64,000 nt of DNA from DASPHG01 sp963849605 (GTDB lineage: Bacteria > Actinomycetota > Thermoleophilia > Solirubrobacterales > Thermoleophilaceae), in assembly GCA_963849605.1 (NCBI GenBank), contig CAWKHX010000009.1, positions 1 through 64,000 of the forward strand. The letters run 5' to 3'. The translations under genes and the position numbers were made by a program. Position 1 is the first letter of the stretch. Every line of letters begins with the position of its first letter. Positions 31,808 through 39,268 of this stretch are shown here, in pieces. The notes beneath the pieces are model-generated. The model was not told where the DNA came from and ran no database searches. It saw only the letters and a list, made by a program, of their open reading frames with translations.

Positions 31808-33712
31808 TTACCTGAGCGCTGCCTCGCTGGGCCCCGACCGGGCTCGCGCGGTGCGCACCGCCCTGCTGAGCGTCTCCACGTCGTAGGCGCCCTGGTGGCG
31901 CTGGCCGTTGATGAAGAAGCTCGGCGTACCCGCCACCCCGCTCGCGTCCGCGCTCGCCACATCCTCGGCGACCCGTTCGGCGTGCGCGCGCCGGCGCAGC
32001 TCGTCCCAGAAGCGCTCGACGTCGAGGCCGAGCTCCCCGGCGTGGCGCTTCAGGTCGGTCGTGGTCAGCTCGTCCTGCTCTGCGAGCAGGCTGTCGTGCA
32101 TCGACCAGAACGCGCCCTGGGCCGCAGCCGCCTCGGTGGCCTCGGCGGCCATCTGAGCGTTGAAGTGGACGTCGCTGAGGGGCAGGTGACGCCAGACGTA
32201 CCGCAGCTCGTCGCCGAACTCGTCGAGCAGTTCGCGAATCACGACCTCCGCCTGCCCGCAGTAGGGGCACTCGTAGTCGCCGTACTCGACGAGGGTCACG
32301 GGGGCCGAGTGCGGGCCACGAATGTGGTCGTGGTCGAGATCCACGTCGTCCGAGAGGTCCAGCAGGTCGTCGGCGGTGCTGGACACCTGGCGCAGCCGCA
32401 CCTCGTCGGGGATGCGCCGGATCACACGGAACACGGCCCAGGCGAGAAGGGCCGCCAGGATCGCGGCTCCGAGGACACCGAGCTTGGCCTCCTCGAGCTC
32501 CTGGCCCTCGAAGGCGATGCCTGCGATCAGAAGCGAAACCGTGAACGGGATGCCGGCGACGGTGCCACCGCCGATTATTGCCGGCCAGCTGAGCGACCGC
32601 TGCACCCCGATGACACGCGTGCCGAGCCACGCCGCGGTGAGCACGCCGACCGGTTTGCCGACCACGAAGCCGAACACGATCCCGAGCGTGATGGGTGACG
32701 TGATGGCGTCGCTGAGAAGCTCCCCGTCGATGTCGATGCCGACCGTCGCGAGCGCGAACAGGGGCACGATCACGAAGCTGGTCCAGGGATGCAGGCGGTA
32801 CTGGAGTCGTTCGTTCCCGGAGATCGCGGACGACATTCCGAGCTGTGCTGACCTGGCGAGCTCGGGAGTGGGCTGCTCGCGGAAGGAGCGCGTCAGCTCG
32901 GTCACGCGCTCCAGGTCCGTTCGCGCCGGCGGGTACGCGCTGATGGCGAGTCCAAGCGCCAGCCCCGTGAGGAGCGGGTCGACACCCGACTCGTGCAGTG
33001 CCACCCAAACGCCCGCGCCCAGTAAAGAGGCGGCAGGCGCCCGCCACGCCACGGGCGCGTACCGCAGCATCAGCAAGAGGCAGAACATCCCCACTGCCAC
33101 CGCGAGCGCCACGAACTCCACGTGGTCCGTGTAGACGGTGGCGATCACCACGAGCGCCACGAGGTCGTCGATCACCACGATCGTGAGCAGGCGAACCCGC
33201 AAGCGCGTTGCGGCCGGGGCCACCAGCGCAAGGACGCCGAGCACGAACGCCGTGTCGGTGGACATCGCCGCGCCCCATCCGTGCGCTCCCGACCCGCCCA
33301 CGTTGAACGCCAGGTAGGTCAGGACCGCCGCGCCCATGCCGCCAACCGCCGCCATCGCCACGAGGCCGATGCGACGCCGCTCCCTCAGCGCCCCCATGTC
33401 GAACTCGCGCCTGGCCTCGAGTCCGACCACCAGGAAGAAGAACGTCATCAGGCCCTCGCTAACCCACTGGCGAAGGTCCATCGAGATGCCCTCGCTCCCG
33501 ACGCGGATCGAGAGCTCGGTGCTCCAGAACGACTCGTACGAGTCAGACCAAGGCGAGTTGGCCCAGACGAGGGCGGCCCCCACCGCGCCGAGCAGCACGA
33601 GCGCACTCGCGGATTCCGTGCTGAGGAAGTCGCGCACAGGCGCCGCGAGGTTCCGCGCCCACGCGGTGCGCTCCGTGAACGGTCGTCTCACGAGCCCGGG
33701 CGAGGATGCCAC
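31808..33712 (-). CDS. nhaA: NhaA Na+/H+ antiporter fused to C-terminal DsbA-like domain
   Basis: 634 aa. Residues 1-415 are a complete NhaA: F-L-S-T-E-S-A near the start, F-F-F-L-V-V-G-L-E-A-R-R-E, A-A-M-S-T-D-T-A-F-V-L-G and the ion-binding Asp pair V-V-I-D-D-L-V-A-L. A linker leads to a DsbA-type thioredoxin fold (about 440-634) with C-P-Y-C in Y-G-D-Y-E-C-P-Y-C and G-T-P-S-F-F-I-N-G. NhaA-DsbA fusions are known in actinobacteria, but how disulfide chemistry affects transport is not. The stand-alone DsbA at 26524 is a close relative of this domain. Confidence 0.93.
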   Translation of the reverse strand: MASSPGLVRRPFTERTAWARNLAAPVRDFLSTESASALVLLGAVGAALVWANSPWSDSYESFWSTELSIRVGSEGISMDLRQWVSEGLMTFFFLVVGLEARREFDMGALRERRRIGLVAMAAVGGMGAAVLTYLAFNVGGSGAHGWGAAMSTDTAFVLGVLALVAPAATRLRVRLLTIVVIDDLVALVVIATVYTDHVEFVALAVAVGMFCLLLMLRYAPVAWRAPAASLLGAGVWVALHESGVDPLLTGLALGLAISAYPPARTDLERVTELTRSFREQPTPELARSAQLGMSSAISGNERLQYRLHPWTSFVIVPLFALATVGIDIDGELLSDAITSPITLGIVFGFVVGKPVGVLTAAWLGTRVIGVQRSLSWPAIIGGGTVAGIPFTVSLLIAGIAFEGQELEEAKLGVLGAAILAALLAWAVFRVIRRIPDEVRLRQVSSTADDLLDLSDDVDLDHDHIRGPHSAPVTLVEYGDYECPYCGQAEVVIRELLDEFGDELRYVWRHLPLSDVHFNAQMAAEATEAAAAQGAFWSMHDSLLAEQDELTTTDLKRHAGELGLDVERFWDELRRRAHAERVAEDVASADASGVAGTPSFFINGQRHQGAYDVETLSRAVRTARARSGPSEAALR

Positions 33713-33742
33713 GTCGCTCTGAGGCTACCCCGGCGAGCTGGA

Positions 33743-34324
33743 CTAGACGTGCTCGCTCAGGTGCGAGCCGTCGTTCCATAGCCGGATGACCGCCACTTCC
33801 CGCTCGTAACCGAGCACGCTGACGGTGCCGGTCGATAGCGCGAGCAGCCCGCCCTCCTCAGGCGGCAGACCGACCCACCGGGCCGCGATGACGCGAAGGA
33901 CGTGGCCGTGGCCGAAGAGTGCTGCGTCCGCGTTGAGATGCTTGAGCTCCTCGATCAGCCTGTCCGCCCTGCGGCCCACCTGCCGCGCCTCCTCTCCACC
34001 CGGGCAGCCGTCGCGCCAGAGCAGCCAGCCGGGGCGGTCTGCGCGGATCTGCTCCGTCGTGATCCCCTCGTAGTCGCCGTAGTCCCACTCGAGCAGCTCC
34101 TCCCGAACCTGCGCTTCCTCCCCCAGGCCGGCAAGCCGGCAGGTCTCCGAGGCGCGCGACAGCGGGCTGGTGAACACGGCCGCGAAGCGCCGTCGCTCGA
34201 GTCGTGGAGCAAGTAGCTCGGCGTTCCTTATTCCGGCCGCGGTGAGCGGCACATCGGTTCGCCCGGTGTGCTGGCCCGAGCGGCTCCACTCGGTCTCGCC
34301 ATGGCGGACCAGGACCACCTCCAC
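33743..34324 (-). CDS. Histidine phosphatase (phosphoglycerate-mutase-like)
   Basis: 193 aa. Phospho-histidine motif V-L-V-R-H-G-E-T-E-W at the N terminus, R-A-x-E-T in T-S-P-L-S-R-A-S-E-T-C, acid residue in L-E-W-D-Y-G-D-Y-E-G and second His in L-F-G-H-G-H-V-L-R. Fits the acid-phosphatase/PhoE branch (short, one domain); substrate unknown. The gene follows the alcohol dehydrogenase by 4 bp, so both are one transcript. Confidence 0.92.
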   Translation of the reverse strand: MEVVLVRHGETEWSRSGQHTGRTDVPLTAAGIRNAELLAPRLERRRFAAVFTSPLSRASETCRLAGLGEEAQVREELLEWDYGDYEGITTEQIRADRPGWLLWRDGCPGGEEARQVGRRADRLIEELKHLNADAALFGHGHVLRVIAARWVGLPPEEGGLLALSTGTVSVLGYEREVAVIRLWNDGSHLSEHV

Positions 34325-34328
34325 AGCG

Positions 34329-35435
34329 TCAGGCGTACTGGATGACGCTTCGAATCCCGTCCTGACGGTGCATCAGGTCGAACCCCTTGTTGACCTCGTC
34401 GAGGCCGATGCGGTGCGAGATGAACGAGTCGACGTCGATGTCGCCCGCCAAGTAGCGGTCCACGAGCTGCGGCACCTGTTCGCGCCCCTTCACGCCGCCG
34501 AACGACGCGCCCATCACCCTGCGGCCCGTGATCAGGAAGCGCGGCACGATGTCGACGGTCTCGCCGGCGCCCGCAACGCCCGCGACGCAGCAGACGCCCC
34601 AGCCCATCCGCGCTGCCTCGACGGCCTGCCGCATGACGTCGACGAGGCCGGTCGCCTCGAACGTGAAGTCGGCCCCGAACCCGCCCGTCGCCTCGAGGAC
34701 CCGGTCGACCACGTCCTCGCCGGCGGGCCAGGTGTCGGTGGCGCCGTGGTGGCCGGCGAGCTTCAGCCGCTCCTCCGACGGGTCCACGCAGATGATCCGC
34801 TCGGCGCCCTGGAGCCGGCAGCCGGCCACCGCGCCGAGGCCGACCATTCCCGCGCCGAAGACGACGCAGGTGCTGCCCGGCTCGACCTGCGCGCGATACA
34901 TCGCCGCCCCGAGGCCCGTCGAGAGGCCGCAGGCGAAGAGGCAGGCGGCCTCGTGCGGCGCGTCGGGCGAGACCTTCGCGAGCGCGATCTCCGGCATCAC
35001 CGTGGCCTCGGCGAATGCCGAGCAGCCCATGAAGTGCCGGAGCTCTGCGCCGTCTCTCGTCAGGCGCGTCGTGCCGTCCGGCAGATAGCCGGCGTTCTGC
35101 TGCTCGCGGATCGCGACGCAGATGTTCGTCTTCCCGGAGCGGCAGTTGACGCACTCGCCGCACTGCGGTGAGAACAGCGTGACCACGTGGTCGCCCACCG
35201 CGAGCGATGTCACGTTCTCGCCCACCTCCTCCACCACCCCCGCGCCCTCGTGACCGAGGACGCACGGGGAATAGCCCGACGGATCCACGCCCGAGGCGGA
35301 GTACATGTCGGTGTGACACACGCCGCAGGCGTGCAACCGCACGAGCACCTCGCCCGACCGCGGCGGAGCCAGTTCGACGGTCTGAACCTCGAGTGGCTCA
35401 CCGAACTGCTCGAGCACTGCGGCGCGAATCTCCAT
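34329..35435 (-). CDS. Zinc-dependent alcohol dehydrogenase, class III-like
   Basis: 368 aa medium-chain dehydrogenase. Catalytic zinc: C40-H41 in C-G-V-C-H-T-D, H in L-G-H-E-G-A-G-V-V, and a later Cys in C-G-L-S-T-G-L-G. Structural zinc: C-G-E-C-V-N-C-R-S-G-K-T-N-I-C. NAD site G-A-G-M-V-G-L-G-A. It resembles glutathione- or mycothiol-dependent formaldehyde dehydrogenases and NDMA-dependent alcohol dehydrogenases. The C-terminal I-G-L-D-E-V-N-K-G-F-D-L-M block fits that group. Exact cofactor thiol cannot be told. Confidence 0.9.
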   Translation of the reverse strand: MEIRAAVLEQFGEPLEVQTVELAPPRSGEVLVRLHACGVCHTDMYSASGVDPSGYSPCVLGHEGAGVVEEVGENVTSLAVGDHVVTLFSPQCGECVNCRSGKTNICVAIREQQNAGYLPDGTTRLTRDGAELRHFMGCSAFAEATVMPEIALAKVSPDAPHEAACLFACGLSTGLGAAMYRAQVEPGSTCVVFGAGMVGLGAVAGCRLQGAERIICVDPSEERLKLAGHHGATDTWPAGEDVVDRVLEATGGFGADFTFEATGLVDVMRQAVEAARMGWGVCCVAGVAGAGETVDIVPRFLITGRRVMGASFGGVKGREQVPQLVDRYLAGDIDVDSFISHRIGLDEVNKGFDLMHRQDGIRSVIQYA

Positions 35436-35503
35436 CGGCGCAGTGTCTACAGACGTCTGGCACGGGTCAAGCGCGGGCGTACCATTTCCTGATCGCCGTC
35501 GAC

Positions 35504-35797
35504 GTGCGCGACAACCCGGACGAGCATCGCTACGAGGCGACCGTGGACGGGGAGCTGGCCGGCTTCACGATCTATCGCTCGCGGCCGGGGCTGATCGCGT
35601 TCATCCACACGGAGGTCGGCGAGGCGTTCGAGGGTCAGGGCGTGGGCTCGAGCCTCGCGAGCGCGGCACTCGAAGACGCGCGGCGGCGTGAGCTCGAGGT
35701 GCTGCCGTTCTGCCCCTTCGTCAACTCGTACATCCAGAAGCATCCGGAGTACCTGGACCTGGTGCCCGAATCCCGGAGGGAGGCGTTCGACCTGTGA
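35504..35797 (+). CDS. Small GNAT-fold acetyltransferase (YjdJ-like)
   Basis: About 97 aa from a GTG at 35504 (V-R-D-N-P-D-E-H-R-Y-E). It is a single minimal domain: V-D-G-E-L-A-G-F-T-I-Y, H-T-E-V-G-E-A-F-E-G-Q-G-V-G-S-S-L (acetyl-CoA loop) and P-F-C-P-F-V-N-S-Y-I-Q-K-H-P-E-Y, which defines this short GNAT subfamily. Substrate unknown. No ATG is available; the 67-bp gap to the divergent alcohol dehydrogenase holds both promoters. Confidence 0.85.
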   Translation: MRDNPDEHRYEATVDGELAGFTIYRSRPGLIAFIHTEVGEAFEGQGVGSSLASAALEDARRRELEVLPFCPFVNSYIQKHPEYLDLVPESRREAFDL

Positions 35798-35809
35798 GGC
35801 GGCTGAGCG

Positions 35810-36418
35810 CTACGCGGCCAACACGCCGGACGCGCGCAGGTCCGTGCGCAACGCGTCCAGCTCCTCACGCAGGTCTCGCATGAGGACGAGCTTGGGCACG
35901 ACGCCTTCGAGCATGACGAGGCTGTGCTCGTAGTGCGAGAACTTGCGCCGTAGGTCGGCGGCGAGATCCTCGAGCCCGTTGCCGGGCCGGCTCACGACAC
36001 GCCGGATGTTGCGCGCGCTCGAGAGCTTGTCGGCCGCGAACACGGCGGCCGCGTCACTTCCGGCCGCCGCCACCTGGTCCCGCAGCGCGGCCTTCCGCTC
36101 CTCGTAAGCCTCGATGCGCTCGTCCTCGGTCAGGGCGGCAACAGACACGGCCACCCGGTCGCCGAAGCGGTCCACGATCTCGTCCAGCGGCACGCCGCCG
36201 CGCTCGACCGAATCGTGCAGCAGCCCTGAGATCACCACCTCTTCCGGCATTTTCGCCTGCCTGAGCAGCGCGGCGACTTCCCAGACATGCTCCAGGTAGG
36301 GCGCACCGCCCGGCTCGCGACGCTGACCGTGGTGGGCCCTCCTTGCGAGAGCCATCGCAGCGTCCAGTCGGCCAGTGGCGCTGAAGCGAGGCGGCAGGCC
36401 CCTGAGGGCCGTACTCAT
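35810..36418 (-). CDS. Small RelA/SpoT-type HD hydrolase (Mesh1-like alarmone hydrolase candidate)
   Basis: 202 aa HD-fold protein with no synthetase, TGS or ACT domain. Signature blocks of SpoT hydrolase domains are present: A-R-R-A-H-H-G-Q-R-R, P-Y-L-E-H-V-W-E-V-A, the metal pair in G-L-L-H-D-S-V-E, and A-D-K-L-S-S-A-R-N (normally K-x-x-D-R-L-x-N). Length and layout match small alarmone hydrolases. Activity on (p)ppGpp is an inference. It is divergent from the secreted phosphatase gene across an inverted-repeat-rich spacer. Confidence 0.8.
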   Translation of the reverse strand: MSTALRGLPPRFSATGRLDAAMALARRAHHGQRREPGGAPYLEHVWEVAALLRQAKMPEEVVISGLLHDSVERGGVPLDEIVDRFGDRVAVSVAALTEDERIEAYEERKAALRDQVAAAGSDAAAVFAADKLSSARNIRRVVSRPGNGLEDLAADLRRKFSHYEHSLVMLEGVVPKLVLMRDLREELDALRTDLRASGVLAA

Positions 36419-36444
36419 GGACCGAGAGTTTGCCCGCCGATGTC

Positions 36445-36543
36445 CGCAAATTGGGCGGTCACCGCTTGGCCCACGGCGCCATTTAGCGCAATTTGCGAGT
36501 CTTTTTGATGCGTCGGGCAGTTGTGAAAGATCGGTGACCGCCC
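36445..36543. promoter_or_regulatory. Interlocking inverted repeats between divergent genes
   Basis: Two perfect inverted repeats share a contiguous left side. CGCAAATTG (36445-36453) pairs with CAATTTGCG (36489-36497), and GGGCGGTCACCG (36453-36464) pairs with CGGTGACCGCCC (36532-36543), which is followed by TTTT. The second left arm lies inside the first loop, so in RNA the two stems are either alternative folds or a pseudoknot. The element fills the 139-bp gap between the divergent starts at 36418 and 36557. It could be a pair of operators or a leader RNA structure. Confidence 0.65.
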
Positions 36544-36556
36544 TTTTCGCCGCGGC

Positions 36557-37972
36557 GTGCCTTCGATATCAAGCGGCGTCATCAGGACGGGCGCCCGGAT
36601 CGCAACGCTGGCGTTGATCGCGCTGGCCCTTGTCGTACCTGCCCCAGCGGGGGCGCTTCCGCCCATCCGGCATGTCTGGATCGTCGTACTCGAGAACAAG
36701 GACTACGCCGACACGTTCGGACCGGACACCGAAGCGCCGTATCTCGCGCACGAGTTGACGAAGGCCGGGCAGCTGCTGCCGAACTACTTCGGCACGTCGC
36801 ACGCGTCGCTCGGCAACTACATAACGCTGGTGTCGGGACAGGCGCCGAACCCGGTGACGCAGGGCGACTGCCTCCGCTACGTGGACGTGCTTCCAGGCAC
36901 TCCCGCCGATGACGGACAGGTCTACGGCCAGGGCTGCGTCTACCCGGCGAGCGTGCCCACGATCGGGAACCAGCTGGACAGTGCCGGCCTCCGCTGGCGC
37001 GGCTACATGGAGGACATGGGGAACACGCCCAGCGCGCCGCACACATGCCGGCACCCATCGATGGGCGGCAACGACGACACCCAGGTCGCGCGCGAGCATG
37101 ATCAGTACGCGACGCGTCACAACCCGTTCGTCTACTTCCACGCGATCATCGATTCGCCGACCTGCGATGGCAACGTCGTTCCGCTGAGTCAGCTGCACAA
37201 GGACGTGAGCAGCCCGGAGACGACGCCCAACTTCGCGTTCATCACCCCCGACCTGTGCAACGACGGGCACGACGAGACCTGCGTCGACGGCGGGCCTGGC
37301 GGGCTGCCGGCCGCGGACATATTCCTACGGCGCTGGGTTCCCCAGATCCTCGCCTCACCCGGCTTCGCCGACAGCGGCCTGCTCGTGGTCACGTGGGACG
37401 AGGCGAACATCACCCCGGACTCGTCGACCTCGTGCTGCGAGGAGCCCACCGGTCCGAACACGGCCATGCCGGGCATCCTCGGACCGGGCGGCGGGCGTAC
37501 GGGAACCATCGTGATCGGCCCGAACGTCCAGCCCGGCTCGGTGAATCCCACTCCCTACAACCACTACGGCCTGCTGCGCTCGATCGAAGACCTGTTCGGC
37601 CTCCCCTATCTCGGCTACGCGGGCGCGTCGGGGCTGCGGGCGTTCGGAGACGACGTCTACAACGCGGTGCAGCCCGCTCCGCCCGAGGCGACGCCGCCCC
37701 CGTGCCGGGCCGCCCAGACAGGCCCCGCGATCGCCGGCCTTCGCCTGCGCGCCTCGCTGCTCTCCTTCCGCGCCCTCCGGAAGGGCCGGGTGAGAATCCG
37801 CTCGGTCCTCAGGGACGGTCGCGTCGTGACACGGCGCAGGCCGCGCCGGCTACGGGCGTGCCGCGTCTACCAGCTGCGCCTGCGGCGCACCGTCGTCCGC
37901 GCCCGCATTCGCGCGCGCGGGCACACGTACAGGGTCAGGCGCGGGCCGAGCGGCAAGCACGACCGCTCGTAG
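36557..37972 (+). CDS. Secreted phosphoesterase (acid phosphatase/phospholipase C family)
   Basis: 471 aa. Signal peptide ends about residue 33 (L-V-V-P-A-P-A-G-A). The catalytic domain of the phosphoesterase/AcpA superfamily follows: V-V-L-E-N-K-D-Y-A-D-T-F, S-H-A-S-L-G-N-Y-I-T-L-V-S-G (nucleophile region), Y-F-H-A-I-I-D-S-P, F-I-T-P-D-L-C-N-D-G-H-D and V-V-T-W-D-E-A. The C-terminal ~65 residues are an Arg-rich basic tail, perhaps for binding wall polymer or membrane. GTG start at 36557. First of three consecutive secreted hydrolase-like genes. Confidence 0.87.
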   Translation: MPSISSGVIRTGARIATLALIALALVVPAPAGALPPIRHVWIVVLENKDYADTFGPDTEAPYLAHELTKAGQLLPNYFGTSHASLGNYITLVSGQAPNPVTQGDCLRYVDVLPGTPADDGQVYGQGCVYPASVPTIGNQLDSAGLRWRGYMEDMGNTPSAPHTCRHPSMGGNDDTQVAREHDQYATRHNPFVYFHAIIDSPTCDGNVVPLSQLHKDVSSPETTPNFAFITPDLCNDGHDETCVDGGPGGLPAADIFLRRWVPQILASPGFADSGLLVVTWDEANITPDSSTSCCEEPTGPNTAMPGILGPGGGRTGTIVIGPNVQPGSVNPTPYNHYGLLRSIEDLFGLPYLGYAGASGLRAFGDDVYNAVQPAPPEATPPPCRAAQTGPAIAGLRLRASLLSFRALRKGRVRIRSVLRDGRVVTRRRPRRLRACRVYQLRLRRTVVRARIRARGHTYRVRRGPSGKHDRS

Positions 37973-37977
37973 CTTCG

Positions 37978-39198
37978 TTAGCGCTGCTTCGGCGGCTTCG
38001 TCTTCGACTTCTTCGCCGTCGTCACGCACTCGATCTCGCGGTCGCGCTGGTCGCGGCAATAGGACCCGCCAATCGAGTACGCCGACAGGTACTTGCGCGA
38101 GAGGCCATGCCCCGGGCTCTCGGCCGACTCGTGCTTCGAGAGCAGCCGGGTCGTCGCGCCAACGCCGTCACGCGGGAGGTCATCCCCGAGGTACTTGTCG
38201 AACCAGGCGAGCGCATAGAAGAGCGCGGTCTCCTCGCTCCAGGTCGATGTGTATGCCCAGGTGACGTGCGACCAGGCCAGGTGCGTGGCGCTCTCGATCA
38301 CGATCTCCTGGACGTCGACACCGCGCTCGCGGACCGCGTCGAAGCCGTCGAGCTTGCCGGGATCGTCGGGGCCCACGTCATCGCGGACGGGCGGCGTGAT
38401 CCATGCGTCGTAGTCGGCGCCCTGGCCCTGGATCGGCGTGCTGCCCGTGTAGCCCGACCCGAGGTCGGACCACGCCGAGATCGCCTTGACCTCGGGGCGG
38501 TTGTCGTTGCCGACCTCCTGCACCGCCCCCGCGCCCATCGAATGCCCGGCGATGCCGATGTTGTCGGCCTGGAGCTGTTCCGCCCAGTCGCGCTCGGGCG
38601 CAATGAAGAAGTCGAGCGCGTCACGTAGCTCGTCGGCGGCCGGCCCGGTGGATTGCCCCTCCGAATGGCCCTGACCGGAGACGTCATAGGTGAAGACCAG
38701 GTACCCCGCCTCGGCCAGGCCCTGCGCGGCCCAGGCGTACATCTTCTGGTTGCCCTGGAAGCCGGACGAGATCACGATCCCCGGCACGCGGCCGGCCGCG
38801 TCCTTCAAGGCGTCCGACTTGGGGAACCAGGCGTTCGCGTCGAGCATCATGCCGCCCGTCGATTCGAACTCGACATGCTCGACCTCGCCGTCGTAGCAGT
38901 CGTTCACCGACGGCGTGCTCGAGTCGCACGGCTCGCGGTCGGGATCTCCCGACCACGGCCACTGGTGAAGCTGGTAGGGGCCCTGCTGCGGGGCGTTCGG
39001 GTCCTGCGCGTTGGCGGCGGCGTTGCCCGCCGAGTTGACGTACGTCCCAGCAGTCTCGCTGGGATCGGTCATGTCCTTCTGCGTCTGACCCCACGCCGCG
39101 AGCCAGTTCTGAGTCTCGTCGTAGGTCGCGTCCTCGGCGACCGCCAGGCTCGGCAATGCCAACGCCGCGGCCGCGGCCGCGATCCCGATCAGTTTCAC
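37978..39198 (-). CDS. Secreted alpha/beta hydrolase
   Basis: 406 aa from GTG 39198, preceded by GGGGGAGCAGG. Signal peptide V-K-L-I-G-I-A-A-A-A-A-A-L-A-L-P-S-L-A-V-A. Hydrolase fold with nucleophile elbow G-H-S-M-G-A-G, oxyanion region I-V-I-S-S-G-F-Q-G-N and a late His in E-S-A-T-H-L-A-W. Related to the dienelactone-hydrolase/peptidase S15-like class; substrate unknown. The tail is Lys-rich (K-K-S-K-T-K-P-P-K). It converges with the phosphoesterase gene and is divergent from DUF6351. Confidence 0.85.
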   Translation of the reverse strand: MKLIGIAAAAAALALPSLAVAEDATYDETQNWLAAWGQTQKDMTDPSETAGTYVNSAGNAAANAQDPNAPQQGPYQLHQWPWSGDPDREPCDSSTPSVNDCYDGEVEHVEFESTGGMMLDANAWFPKSDALKDAAGRVPGIVISSGFQGNQKMYAWAAQGLAEAGYLVFTYDVSGQGHSEGQSTGPAADELRDALDFFIAPERDWAEQLQADNIGIAGHSMGAGAVQEVGNDNRPEVKAISAWSDLGSGYTGSTPIQGQGADYDAWITPPVRDDVGPDDPGKLDGFDAVRERGVDVQEIVIESATHLAWSHVTWAYTSTWSEETALFYALAWFDKYLGDDLPRDGVGATTRLLSKHESAESPGHGLSRKYLSAYSIGGSYCRDQRDREIECVTTAKKSKTKPPKQR

Positions 39199-39268
39199 CC
39201 TGCTCCCCCTGCCTCGCTTTCGATCCTGCACTCCCGGCCGGCACCGTAACACCGCAAGTCGTGCGACG

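Noticed and set aside
31590..33278. 562-codon minus-strand frame inside nhaA
   Set aside because: Arg/Gly-rich shadow in another frame of nhaA.
37255..38628. 457-codon plus-strand frame
   Set aside because: It crosses the end of the phosphoesterase gene and the antisense of the hydrolase gene; no recognisable domain.
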